This document shows, piece after piece, positions 54,156 through 62,658 of a DNA stretch of 64,000 bases. The position numbers and the translations under genes were made by a program. The notes under the pieces were generated by a model. The model worked only from the letters and a program-made list of their open reading frames with translations, was not told the origin of the DNA and ran no database searches. The stretch lies in contig NZ_PPTH01000018.1 of the NCBI RefSeq assembly GCF_002954225.1, forward strand, positions 558,001-622,000. Direction: 5' to 3'. The stretch comes from Arthrobacter ruber. Lineage in GTDB: Bacteria; Actinomycetota; Actinomycetes; Actinomycetales; Micrococcaceae. The number at the start of each line of letters is the position of its first letter. Positions within the stretch are counted from its first letter, which is position 1.

Positions 54156-56486
54156 TCAGAGTGCGACCACTTGCACGTCGCAGTGCAGCCGGCGCGTGTG
54201 GTCGACCCGCCGGACGCTTCCGGTCAGGGTCAGCGGCAGCGCCGCCCGGATGTCACCGCTCGACGCTCCGAGTCGCAGCTCGAGCGCACCGGGCTCGACG
54301 ATCCGCGCCCCGTCCCGACCGGTGAAGGACGTGACGTCGGCAGGGACGGTGAAGGCCACGCGCGTCGAGGACCCCGCCGCGAGCTGCACCCGGGCGTAGC
54401 CGATCAGCCGCTGCACGGGTCGCACGACGGACGCCACGGGATCGTGCACGTACAGCTGCACAACCTCGACGCCGTCGCGCTCCCCCGCGTTCGTCACGAT
54501 GACCTCGATGCCGGCTTCGCCGTCGGTGGTGGCGGCATCCGCCGTCGACGACGCACCGGTCCACGTGAAGTGGGTGTAGCCGAGGCCGTGGCCGAAGGGG
54601 AACGCGGCCGTCGGGTCGATGTTCGACACCCCGCTGGACTGCGCCAGGGGCGCCGCGAGGTAGGTGGACGGCTGTGCGCCCGGCGACCCCGGGATGCTGA
54701 CCGGGAGGCGGCCCGCGGGGTTGAGCCGTCCGCTGAGCACTCCGGCGACGGCACCCGCACCCTCCTCGCCGGGGAAGAAACCCTGGACGATCGCCGCCGC
54801 GTCGGTCGCCGCGGACCCGAGCGCATACGGGCGCCCGGTGAGCAGCACGACGACGACGGGCTTGCCCGTGGCGAGCAGATGCTCGAGGAGCTGCTGCTGG
54901 ACGCCCGGCAGGTCCAGCGACTCGGCGTCGCAGCCCTCACCGCTGGTCCCTCTGCCGAAGAGTCCGGCACGGTCACCGAGGACGGCGACGACGACGTCGG
55001 AGCCGCGCGCGACGGCGAGGGCCTCGTCGAAGCCCGTGGTCGCGGTGCCGTCGATGGTGCAGCCGGCCGCCGTCGTGATCTCGCTGCCCGGGAACTCGTC
55101 GCGGAGAGCCTCGGCGACGGTGGGGATGCTCAGTCCCAGGTCGACGTCGGGGTGCTGTTCGCCGACGTGGGCCGGGAAGGAGTAGCAGCCCAAAAAGGCG
55201 CGGTGGGTATCGGCATTGGGCCCGATCAGGGCGATGCGCGGGGCCTGCGCCAGCGGGAGCACTCCGGCGTTGCGGACCAGGACGATCGACTGCTCCGCCA
55301 GCTGCCGGGCGATGTCCCGGTTGCCCGCGGAATCGAGGTCGACGGGTGCCTCACCCGCGAGCGCCGACGGTACGGGCGACCAGTCCGCGTCGAGCAGTCC
55401 GAGGTCCAGCTTCTGCCGCAGGACACGGCGGAGGGCGCGGTCGACGAGCGCCTCGTCGAGGGTACCGCCCTCGATCTCGGCGACGAGGTGGTCCCCGAAG
55501 GTGTGCACGGTGGGCAGTTCGACGTCGACGCCGGCGGTCAGCGCGGCGGCGGCAGCCTCGCCGAGGGTCCCCGCGACGCGGTGGAGCTCCTTGAGGAAGG
55601 CGATGCCGAAGTAGTCCGCGACGACCGTGCCGTCGAAGCCCCACGTGTCGCGCAGCAGCGAGGTCAGGAGCGAGGCGTCGGCCGCGGTCGGCACGCCGTC
55701 GATGTCGGTGTAGGCGTGCATGACGGAGCGGACGCCGGACTCACGGACAGCCATCTCGAACGGCGGCAGGAGCACGTCGGCGCGCTCCCGCTCCCCGATC
55801 GACACGGGGGCGAGGTTGCGCCCTGCCTTCGAGGCCGAGTACCCCACGAAGTGCTTCAGCGTCGCGACCACCCCCGCCCGCTCGAGGCCCTGCACGTACG
55901 CCGTCGCGACGGTCCCGATCAGGTACGGGTCCTCGCCGATGGTCTCCTCGACCCGGCCCCAGCGGGCGTCGCGGACGACGTCGAGCACGGGGGCGAGACC
56001 CTGATGGACGCCGACCGAGCGGAGATCCGCGCCGATGGCGCCCGCCATCGTCCGCACGAGGTCGGGGTTGAACGTGGCACCCCATGCGAGGGGCACCGGG
56101 TATGCGGTCGCCTTCCAGGCTGCGAAGCCGGCGAGGCACTCCTCGTGGACGAGGGCCGGGATCCCGAAGCGGTTGGCCGACGCGATGCGCTCCTGCGTAC
56201 GCTGCAGCGACAGGGCGCCCAGCCGCGGATCGACCGGTGCCGTGCCGAAGGGTCGCGTGAGCTGCCCGAGGCCGTGGGGCAGGAGTTCGTCGAGGTCGAC
56301 GGCCTCGTTCATCTCGTGCTGGTGCGGGGCGACCTCGCCGCCCTCGGTGTTGGCACCCACCCACACGCCGACCAGCTGGGCGACCTTCTCGCGGAGGGTC
56401 ATCGCCCCGATCAGCGCGTTGACGCGTGCCTCGGGTGCGGCCCCGCCGTCCCGCCAGGGGGCGTCGTTCAGTGTTGTCTCAGTCAT
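54156..56486 (-). CDS. intracellular GH3 glycosidase, probable beta-xylosidase (BxlA-like)
   Basis: 776 residues without signal peptide. GH3 N-domain (about 20-340) with KHFVGYSASKAGRNLAPV (substrate Lys-His), RSVMHAYTDIDG and catalytic nucleophile Asp291 in TVVADYFGI; C-domain (about 390-640) and fibronectin-III-like end domain (about 680-760). HEECLAGF and the operon context (importer genes directly upstream, LacI regulator, xylan genes nearby) favour hydrolysis of xylobiose or xylo-oligosaccharides, as for Streptomyces BxlA; beta-glucosidase activity is the alternative. The start lies two bases past the permease stop, so it is the last gene of the importer operon. Confidence 0.9.
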   Translation of the reverse strand: MTETTLNDAPWRDGGAAPEARVNALIGAMTLREKVAQLVGVWVGANTEGGEVAPHQHEMNEAVDLDELLPHGLGQLTRPFGTAPVDPRLGALSLQRTQERIASANRFGIPALVHEECLAGFAAWKATAYPVPLAWGATFNPDLVRTMAGAIGADLRSVGVHQGLAPVLDVVRDARWGRVEETIGEDPYLIGTVATAYVQGLERAGVVATLKHFVGYSASKAGRNLAPVSIGERERADVLLPPFEMAVRESGVRSVMHAYTDIDGVPTAADASLLTSLLRDTWGFDGTVVADYFGIAFLKELHRVAGTLGEAAAAALTAGVDVELPTVHTFGDHLVAEIEGGTLDEALVDRALRRVLRQKLDLGLLDADWSPVPSALAGEAPVDLDSAGNRDIARQLAEQSIVLVRNAGVLPLAQAPRIALIGPNADTHRAFLGCYSFPAHVGEQHPDVDLGLSIPTVAEALRDEFPGSEITTAAGCTIDGTATTGFDEALAVARGSDVVVAVLGDRAGLFGRGTSGEGCDAESLDLPGVQQQLLEHLLATGKPVVVVLLTGRPYALGSAATDAAAIVQGFFPGEEGAGAVAGVLSGRLNPAGRLPVSIPGSPGAQPSTYLAAPLAQSSGVSNIDPTAAFPFGHGLGYTHFTWTGASSTADAATTDGEAGIEVIVTNAGERDGVEVVQLYVHDPVASVVRPVQRLIGYARVQLAAGSSTRVAFTVPADVTSFTGRDGARIVEPGALELRLGASSGDIRAALPLTLTGSVRRVDHTRRLHCDVQVVAL

Positions 56487-56488
56487 GA

Positions 56489-57307
56489 TCACTTTCCGCC
56501 AGCGCCCATGAGGCCCTGGACAAGCGCGCGTCGCGCGAAGAGGTAGACGAGCAGGACGGGCACCATCGAGAGCGTCACCGCGGCGAGCAGCCCCGGGATG
56601 TTGATGCCGTACTGCGTCTGGAAGTTGAACAGGCCGAGGGTCACCACGCGGGTGCTCTCGGACTGGGTGAGGATCAGGGGGAACAGGAACCCGTTCCACG
56701 CCTGCAGGGCGGAGAAGACGGCGATCGTGGAGATCCCGCCCTTGGACAGGGGCAGCACCAGCCGGAAGAACGCCCGGGCCGGACTCGCGCCGTCCATGGC
56801 CATCGCCTCGTACAGCTCGCCGGTGATGTCGCGCATGGTCCCGCTCAGGATCAGGGTGCAGATCGGCAGCGCGAACGCGGCGGTGGGCAGGATGATGCCG
56901 AGCAGGTTGTCGTACAGACCCACGGCGTTGATCAGGTAGAACACCGGCACGATCACGGCCTGCGCGGGGATGGCGAGGCCCAGGAGGAAGAAGCGGAACA
57001 CGAAGGACGCCGCCCGGCTCCGGCTGCGCACGATCGCGTAGCTGAGCGGCGGCACGAGCAGGAGGACGATGGCGACCACGCCGACGGTCACCACGACCGT
57101 ATTGAGGAAGTACCGGCCGAAGCCGCTCGTGATCGCGTCCGCGTAGTTCTGCAGCGTGAAGCTCGTCGGGAAGGACAGCGGACCGTTGTCCCCGAACTCC
57201 TCACGTGTCTGGAAGGTGCCCGAGAGCATCACGTACAGCGGGATGGCGACGATCAGCAGCCAGATGAACGAGCCGATACCGGCGAAATAGTTGGGGCGTG
57301 TCTTCAT
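56489..57307 (-). CDS. sugar ABC transporter permease (MalG/BxlG type)
   Basis: 272 residues, six TM segments. Carbohydrate uptake family 1 permease: IWLLIVAIPLYVMLSGTFQT at the start, LNTVVVTVGVVAIVLLLVPP, and the EAA loop YEAMAMDGASPARAFFRLVLP that docks the ATPase. The start at 57307 shares one base with the stop of the other permease (TGATG), so the two are translationally coupled. No ATPase gene lies in this operon; a shared MsiK-type ATPase from elsewhere is expected. Confidence 0.92.
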   Translation of the reverse strand: MKTRPNYFAGIGSFIWLLIVAIPLYVMLSGTFQTREEFGDNGPLSFPTSFTLQNYADAITSGFGRYFLNTVVVTVGVVAIVLLLVPPLSYAIVRSRSRAASFVFRFFLLGLAIPAQAVIVPVFYLINAVGLYDNLLGIILPTAAFALPICTLILSGTMRDITGELYEAMAMDGASPARAFFRLVLPLSKGGISTIAVFSALQAWNGFLFPLILTQSESTRVVTLGLFNFQTQYGINIPGLLAAVTLSMVPVLLVYLFARRALVQGLMGAGGK

Positions 57308-58254
57308 CAGAGGCCTTCCAGCGAGCTGTTCATCTTGTCGTAGCCGGACACCTTGACCACCACGAGGGAGATGAGGGTCGCGACGACGACGAGCACGAGG
57401 GCGATCGCGCTGCCGACGCCGAAGTCGAAGCTCTGGAACGCCTCCTGGTACATGTAGAAGGCGGTGATGGTGGTGTCGGTACCGGGGCCGCCGTTGGTCA
57501 GGATGAGCACGGTCTCGAAGGTCGTCAGGCCACCGACCACCATCAGGATGATCGAGGTGATGGCGGTGTTGCGGAGCTGCGGCAGGGTGATCGAGAAGAA
57601 CTGGCGCATCATGCCCGCGCCGTCGATCGACGCCGCCTGGTACAGCACGGGCGGGATGCCCTTGGCGGCACCCTGGTAGATGAGGGTGTGGAAGGGCGTG
57701 AACTGCCACATGCCGACGAAGATGAGGACGCCGATCGCCCCGGCCTGCGTGCCGAGCAGGTTGCCGTCACCGAAGAGCCAGGGCAGCTGCCCCGGGAGGC
57801 CGAAGTTCGGATCGAGCAGGGCCCGCCACAGCACGGAGATGGCGGCCGAGGACAGCAGCAGCGGTATGAAGTAGATGGCGCTGAGCACGGCGCGGTTGCG
57901 CTGGTGGCCGGCAGCCCAGACGCCGAGCAGGATGCTCAGCGGTGTCTGCGTGACCACGCCGAGCACGATGAAGAGCAGGCTGAGCCAGAGGCTCTTGAGC
58001 ATCACGGGGTCGGCGATGAGCGTCTCCCAGTTCTCGAGCCCCACGAACTCCGGGTCACCGAGGCCGCTCCACGAGGTGAAGGACAGGACGGCGACAGCGG
58101 CCAGCGGCACGAGCGCGAAGAGCGCGAAGAAGATGGTGGCGGGCAGGGCCCAGGCGAAGCCGGGGCGCCCCACGGAGGAGGTGCCCGGGCGGGCCGGGCG
58201 GCTCGTGGTGGAGCCGCCCGGCCCTGCCTGCCTGCGGGTTGCAAGCGTTGTCAT
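57307..58254 (-). CDS. sugar ABC transporter permease (MalF/BxlF type)
   Basis: 315 residues, six TM segments after a basic N-terminus. Features: FAWALPATIFFALFALVPLA (TM1), SFTSWSGLGDPEFVGLENW and the EAA loop YQAASIDGAGMMRQFFSITLP, then TTFETVLILTNGGPGTDTT near the end, typical of the MalF-like partner. It pairs with the downstream permease and accepts substrate from the lipoprotein encoded nine bases upstream. Confidence 0.93.
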   Translation of the reverse strand: MTTLATRRQAGPGGSTTSRPARPGTSSVGRPGFAWALPATIFFALFALVPLAAVAVLSFTSWSGLGDPEFVGLENWETLIADPVMLKSLWLSLLFIVLGVVTQTPLSILLGVWAAGHQRNRAVLSAIYFIPLLLSSAAISVLWRALLDPNFGLPGQLPWLFGDGNLLGTQAGAIGVLIFVGMWQFTPFHTLIYQGAAKGIPPVLYQAASIDGAGMMRQFFSITLPQLRNTAITSIILMVVGGLTTFETVLILTNGGPGTDTTITAFYMYQEAFQSFDFGVGSAIALVLVVVATLISLVVVKVSGYDKMNSSLEGL

Positions 58255-58263
58255 GACGTGGTC

Positions 58264-59565
58264 CTACAGGCTCTGCATGGCCTTGATGAAGCCGTCTTCA
58301 TCGATCTGGCCGCTGAAGAACTGGGACACGGCCGTGTGGATGGTGACGGTCGCCTCCGGGGGGTACGCCTGATCCCAGGAGAGCTGGAAGTGGGGCGCGT
58401 TCTTCACGAGGTCGAACTGGTACTTCGCGTACTCGGGGTTGGAGGCCTCATCGAGGAACTCCTCCGTGTTGGTGGTGGTGGGCAGGTTGCCGATGGCGAT
58501 CTGCTCCTGCACGAACTCGTCGGAGTACATGAGCTTCAGGAACTCGGCGGCCTCTTCGGGGTACCGGGTGTCCTTGTGGACCGAGTAGAAGTTGTTCGTG
58601 TTGCCCGCGAGGTTGTGGGGGTCGCCCTTGCCACCCTCGATCTCCGGGAACTCGCTGTAGCTGAGCACGTTCTCCGCGAACTCGGGGTTGGCATCGAGGT
58701 GGGTCGCGTAGGCCCAGGAACCCATGAGTTCGAAGCCCGCCCGGCCGCTGGAGAGCAGGGTGGGCGAACCGCCGTCGGTGAACTTGACGGAGTCGAAGTT
58801 GGTGCCGAAGGCGCCGGCGTCGATGAGTTCGCGCAGCTTGCCGAGCGCCTCGCGGCTCTCCTCGGAATCCCACACCTCGGTGTCGCCGTCGAGCGCGGCC
58901 TGGAAGAGACTCTCCCCTGCCACGCGGTCGAACACGTACTGGAACCACATCTGGGTGGGCCACTGGTCGGCGCCGCCGAGCGCGATCGGGGTCACACCGG
59001 CCGCCTTCAGCTTCTCGACATCCTCCAGCAGTTCGTCCCAGGTGGCGGGAGGCGCGTCGATGCCGGCCTGCTTCAGCACCTCGGAGTTGTTGAAGAGCAT
59101 CACGGGCTGGGTGCCGCGCATGGGGACGCCGTAGCTCTTGCCGTCGATCTGCGCCGTCTCGAAGACCGAGGGCAGGAAGGCGTCCTTGAGCTGCGGGTCC
59201 TCCTCGATGAAGTCGTCGAGGGGCAGCAGCAGGTCGGCCTTCACGAAGTTCGCGATGCTTCCACCGCCCCAGTTGAAGAAGACGTCGGGGGCGGAATCGG
59301 TGTCGATGATGGTCTGCAGCTTGGTCTGGTAGTCGGCACCGGGGATCGTGTCGAGCACGACCTTCACGTCCGACGTCTCGTTGAACTTGGCGACCATCGC
59401 CTCCTCGACCTTGTTGCTCGCGTCACCGTAGACGGCCACGTGCAGTTCGTTCTCGGGTCGGCTCGATGCGTCGCCGCCTCCTCCGCCGCATCCGGCGAGG
59501 GTCAGGCCGAGCATCATGACCGCGGTGCCCGCGAGACTGCGGGACATCCAGGTTCGGTTGTTCAT
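58264..59565 (-). CDS. sugar ABC transporter substrate-binding lipoprotein (BxlE-like)
   Basis: 433 residues. Lipoprotein signal with LTLAGC (Cys about residue 26) and a Gly run after it. SBP_bac_1 fold: NELHVAVYGDASNKVEEAMV, PDVFFNWGGGSIANFVKADL, YGVPMRGTQPVMLFNNSEVL, GGADQWPTQMWFQYVFDRVA and the C-terminal HFQLSWDQAYPPEA. By context it binds xylobiose or other xylo-oligosaccharides; cellobiose is an alternative. The ATG at 59565 has GAGAGG upstream. First gene of the SBP-permease-permease-GH3 operon. Confidence 0.92.
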   Translation of the reverse strand: MNNRTWMSRSLAGTAVMMLGLTLAGCGGGGGDASSRPENELHVAVYGDASNKVEEAMVAKFNETSDVKVVLDTIPGADYQTKLQTIIDTDSAPDVFFNWGGGSIANFVKADLLLPLDDFIEEDPQLKDAFLPSVFETAQIDGKSYGVPMRGTQPVMLFNNSEVLKQAGIDAPPATWDELLEDVEKLKAAGVTPIALGGADQWPTQMWFQYVFDRVAGESLFQAALDGDTEVWDSEESREALGKLRELIDAGAFGTNFDSVKFTDGGSPTLLSSGRAGFELMGSWAYATHLDANPEFAENVLSYSEFPEIEGGKGDPHNLAGNTNNFYSVHKDTRYPEEAAEFLKLMYSDEFVQEQIAIGNLPTTTNTEEFLDEASNPEYAKYQFDLVKNAPHFQLSWDQAYPPEATVTIHTAVSQFFSGQIDEDGFIKAMQSL

Positions 59566-59578
59566 CGTTGAACGCCTC

Positions 59579-59605
59579 TCGAAAGTTTCGATCGTAAGAT
59601 CGAAA
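59579..59605. promoter_or_regulatory. LacI operator of the sugar importer operon
   Basis: Two overlapping inverted repeats: TCGAAAGTTTCGA (59579-59591) and TTTCGATC/GATCGAAA (59586-59593, 59598-59605) with a GTAA spacer. CGAAA-N-TTTCG is the operator class of actinobacterial sugar LacI regulators. It lies 14-40 bases before the SBP start codon, downstream of the predicted transcription start, and next to a LacI gene. Confidence 0.75.
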
Positions 59606-59621
59606 GTGTTGTAATGCGTCG

Positions 59622-59651
59622 AGTGTATGTAGCGCTCCTCCGGAAGTGCAA
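59622..59651 (-). promoter_or_regulatory. promoter of the sugar importer operon
   Basis: Minus strand: -35 TTGCAC (59646-59651), 18-base spacer, -10 TACACT (59622-59627). Start near 59615. Confidence 0.5.
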
Positions 59652-59658
59652 GGCCAGC

Positions 59659-59674
59659 TGTGCAACGGGTCACA
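59659..59674. promoter_or_regulatory. Crp/GlxR-like site at the sugar importer promoter
   Basis: TGTGCAACGGGTCACA matches TGTGA-N6-TCACA with one change. It lies just upstream of the -35 of the importer operon, centred near -52, and would give carbon-source control through the Crp-type regulator encoded at 18775. Confidence 0.5.
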
Positions 59675-59717
59675 TTCTGCGACGAACGGTGTCCCGTGCC
59701 CCGCCGATGCGCGGGGG

Positions 59718-59723
59718 TAAGCT
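59718..59723 (+). promoter_or_regulatory. leaderless -10 for the second LacI gene
   Basis: TAAGCT, seven bases, then the ATG at 59731; the GGGGG run is too far to act as a ribosome site. Confidence 0.5.
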
Positions 59724-59730
59724 ATGGCTC

Positions 59731-60786
59731 ATGTCGATTCCGGCGGACGAACCGCGCGTCACCCTCGCCCAGCTCGCCACCAAGGCAGGGGTCTCCCTCT
59801 CCACCATCTCCAAGGTTCTCAACGGTCGCACCGACGTGTCGCCGAAAACCCGGGCGAAAGTTGAGGAGCTCCTCGAGGAGCACGGCTACCGGCGGCGGAA
59901 GGTCTCCACCGCCAAGGCAGGACTCGTGGAACTCGTGTTCCACGAACTGGAGAGTGCCTGGGCGCTCGAGCTCATCCGTGGGGTGGAGAACGTGGCCCGC
60001 AACCACGGCCTGAGCGTCGTCCTCACGGAGACCGGCTCGCGGCACGCACCCGGTCCGGCGTGGATCGAGGGCGTCATGTCGCGGCGGCCCGCCGGCGTGG
60101 TCCTCGTGTTCTCGGAACTGCCCCAGGACTTCCGCGCCAAGCTGGACGCCCGTTCCATTCCGTTCGTGATCATCGACCCGGCCGGCGACCCGTCCCCCGA
60201 CGTACCCTCGGTGGGCTCCGCCAACTGGTCGGGCGGGATGATGGCCACGCGGCACCTGATCGACCTCGGCCACACGCGCATCGCGGCGATCAGCGGACCG
60301 GAGGACATGATGTGCTCCCTCGCGCGGATCGACGGCTACCGCTCGGCCATGAACATGGCGTCCCTGCCCATCGACCCGTCGTTCATCAGGTTCGGCGACT
60401 TCCACGTGGACGGCGGACGCGACCACGCCTTCTCCCTGCTGCGCGGCCTCCATCCCCCTACCGCGATCTTCGCCGGCAGCGACCTGCAGGCGCTGGGCGT
60501 GCTCGACGCCGCCCGCCAGATCGGACTCCGGGTCCCCGAGGAACTCTCCATCGTGGGCTACGACGACCTGCCCGTGGCGCAGTGGTCGAGCCCCGCGCTG
60601 ACCACCGTCCACCAGCCGCTCATCCAGATGGCGGAGGAGGCCACGCGCATGGTCCTGCGACTGCGCGACGGGGATCGCCCCGACAACCTGCGGCTCGACC
60701 TGGCGACGAGCCTCGTGGTGCGCCAGAGCACCGCCGCACCGTCGGGCGTCACGCGGGTCGACAGCGCGATCGGGCAGCGGGCCTGA
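59731..60786 (+). CDS. LacI-family regulator of the sugar importer/GH3 operon (BxlR-like)
   Basis: 351 residues. HTH (about 12-35) with TKAGVSLSTISKVLNGRTDV and hinge EEHGYRRRK; ligand domain with WALELIRGVENVARNHGLSV, FVIIDPAGDPSPDVPSVGSA, TAIFAGSDLQALGVLDAARQ and IVGYDDLPVAQWSSPALTTV. It is clearly related to the LacI protein at 45860 (same hinge and FDDLP/YDDLP ends) but faces a different operator. Divergent from the SBP gene; arrangement equals bxlR-bxlEFGA of Streptomyces. The ATG at 59731 is the only sensible start. Confidence 0.9.
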   Translation: MSIPADEPRVTLAQLATKAGVSLSTISKVLNGRTDVSPKTRAKVEELLEEHGYRRRKVSTAKAGLVELVFHELESAWALELIRGVENVARNHGLSVVLTETGSRHAPGPAWIEGVMSRRPAGVVLVFSELPQDFRAKLDARSIPFVIIDPAGDPSPDVPSVGSANWSGGMMATRHLIDLGHTRIAAISGPEDMMCSLARIDGYRSAMNMASLPIDPSFIRFGDFHVDGGRDHAFSLLRGLHPPTAIFAGSDLQALGVLDAARQIGLRVPEELSIVGYDDLPVAQWSSPALTTVHQPLIQMAEEATRMVLRLRDGDRPDNLRLDLATSLVVRQSTAAPSGVTRVDSAIGQRA

Positions 60787-60870
60787 GTCGAGGCCGTCCG
60801 CGTCCCCGATACGATGGCAATCCGACCAGGCGCACAGAGGGCTCCTGCATCACGAAGGAGGACCCGGGCC

Positions 60871-62031
60871 GTGCGGTCATCAGCCGGCGTCGCGAACGGC
60901 ACCGAAGGCCTTCGTGCGCAGAACCTGTCCCAGATCCTGACCATGGTGCACCGCCACGGGCCGCTCTCGCGCTCCGAGCTGACCCGGCGCAGCGGCTTCA
61001 ACCGCTCCACCGTCGGCGCCCTCGTGCAGGTGCTCGTGGAGAGGGACCTCGTGCAGGAGACGGAACCGTCCGTCGGGGGCCGGGTGGGGCGTCCGAGTCC
61101 CATCGTGCAGGCGAACCCCGGCGTGGCCGTGCTCGCCGTCAACCCCGACATCGACGCGGTGACCGTCGGTGTCGTCGGGCTGGGCGGCCGTGTCCTGCAT
61201 CGGGTCCGCCGCACGACCGGCGGCATCCCCTCGCTCGAGGACGCCGTCGCACTCACCCGTGACGCCGTGGCCGATCTCCAGCCCGTCCTGTCCGGTCTCG
61301 ACCGGATGCTCGGCGTCGGCATCGCCCTGCCCGGTCTCGTCAACACCGGAACGGGCAGGGTGCTGGTGGCGCCCCACCTCGGCTGGCGCGACGCCGACCT
61401 CACCGGTGCGTTCAGCCGCGCGCTGGAGCTCCCTAGCGCCGCCGCCAACGACGCCTCGCTCGGGTCCCTCGCGGAGAGCATCTTCGGTGCAGCCCTCGGG
61501 GTGGACGACGCCCTGTACCTGAACGGCAGCGCGAGCGGCATCGGCGGCGGGATCGTGACCGGCGGGATGCAGCTCGTGGGCAGCCGCGGCTATGGCGGGG
61601 AGCTGGGCCACACGCTGGTCAGCCCCGGCGGGGCGCCGTGCCACTGCGGCCGCTCCGGCTGCCTCGACGCCGAGGTGCGCCTGGAACGGCTGCTCGACGC
61701 CGCGGGCGAGGACGGGGGCGGCGTCGAGGCCCTCGAGCGGGTACTGTCCGACGATCCGGGGGCCGCCGTCCGGGCCGAGGCGGAACGCCAGCTGGACCTG
61801 CTGACCGTCGCCCTGACCGATTTCACCAACGTCTTCGACCCGCGGCTGATCGTCCTGGGCGGCTTCCTCGGAGCTCTCGTCGGCTCCCGCGGCGATCAGC
61901 TCGGCGACGCCGTGAACGCGGCGTCGCTCGCGGGCGGCGTGGAGGTGCGCCGCGCGGCACTCGGTCCGGAGCTCCTGCTGGTCGGCGCGGCGGAGCTGGC
62001 GTTTAGACCCCTGCTCGCCTCACCCTCGTGA
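60871..62031 (+). CDS. ROK-family transcriptional regulator (XylR/NagC type)
   Basis: 386 residues. MarR-like winged helix (about 10-75: QNLSQILTMVHRHGPLSRSE, TRRSGFNRSTVGALVQVL) and ROK domain (about 85-380) with VGIALPGLVN, the ROK signature around GGGIVTGGMQLVGSRGYGGE and Zn-binding CHCGRSGC. Actinobacterial ROK repressors commonly control xylose or other sugar operons; xylA-xylB 14 kb upstream is the natural candidate, but this is inferred. The GTG at 60871 is chosen because GAAGGAGGA lies eight bases upstream. Last gene of the sugar region, followed by a terminator. Confidence 0.88.
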   Translation: MRSSAGVANGTEGLRAQNLSQILTMVHRHGPLSRSELTRRSGFNRSTVGALVQVLVERDLVQETEPSVGGRVGRPSPIVQANPGVAVLAVNPDIDAVTVGVVGLGGRVLHRVRRTTGGIPSLEDAVALTRDAVADLQPVLSGLDRMLGVGIALPGLVNTGTGRVLVAPHLGWRDADLTGAFSRALELPSAAANDASLGSLAESIFGAALGVDDALYLNGSASGIGGGIVTGGMQLVGSRGYGGELGHTLVSPGGAPCHCGRSGCLDAEVRLERLLDAAGEDGGGVEALERVLSDDPGAAVRAEAERQLDLLTVALTDFTNVFDPRLIVLGGFLGALVGSRGDQLGDAVNAASLAGGVEVRRAALGPELLLVGAAELAFRPLLASPS

Positions 62032-62058
62032 GCTCCCGCCCGTTTCCGGGCACACGGA

Positions 62059-62091
62059 ACGGCGCATCGTCCCTGCTGGATGATGCGCCGT
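62059..62091. terminator. bidirectional terminator between ROK and DUF3073 genes
   Basis: 14-base arms (62059-62072 and 62078-62091) with one G-T mismatch and a 5-base loop. Confidence 0.75.
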
Positions 62092-62121
62092 GCAGTGCAC
62101 TGAAGGTCAGCGGATCGAAGG

Positions 62122-62361
62122 TCAGCCGGTGCGGCGGGACCCGGTCTCCTCGCCGTCGTCGTCGACCTCGTCGGCGTACTTGTCCTCGTACGCCGAGTAG
62201 TCCGGCTCAACCGGCTCGACGGGTTCGGTACGTCGGGTGGAAGCACGACTACCCGGGCCTGTGAGCTCTCGCTGCAGTGCCGAATAATCAGTGGCCGGGC
62301 TGAAGTACTTCATGTCCCGGGCCTGCTTGGTAGCTTTTGCCTTTTGACGGCCGCGCCCCAT
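62122..62361 (-). CDS. DUF3073 domain protein
   Basis: 79 residues. Opening MGRGRQKAKATKQARDMKYF then SPATDYSALQRELTG, the invariant DUF3073 core, and an acidic tail rich in Asp/Glu with repeated VEPVEP. Very basic N-terminus suggests nucleic acid contact. Actinobacteria-specific and normally the neighbour of purM, convergent to it. Function unknown. The ATG at 62361 has AAAGGGGGTC upstream; the longer reading from 62400 is not needed. About 297 bp without a gene lie between it and the next divergent gene. Confidence 0.9.
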   Translation of the reverse strand: MGRGRQKAKATKQARDMKYFSPATDYSALQRELTGPGSRASTRRTEPVEPVEPDYSAYEDKYADEVDDDGEETGSRRTG

Positions 62362-62658
62362 GGCGTGACCCCCTTTGTGCGTCGATCCGGAGGTGGTCAC
62401 TGGGGCACGAGGCCCAAGGCTGCAGCGAGGCCCCGGAGTATTTGGTCAAAATGTCGTAAGTATAGGTTACATGCTTTCCCCGGCACCCGAGCCCGGTTCC
62501 GGTCGGCGGCCCGCGGGCAGCCGGGCGATGGCGGGTCCGGCCCGCGGAACGTATGCGCCGGCAGGTGGCCCTCCCCGCAGCGTTCTTGGATAGAGTTCAA
62601 GCCACGCCGGAGCGTACCGGTCGTGGAGCACCAGTGAGCGAGGAGACAGCGCCCCACC

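Noticed and set aside
41407..62121. Mobile element or prophage carrying the xylan region
   Set aside because: No transposase, integrase, att-like direct repeat or tRNA end was found at either border; only synteny suggests insertion.
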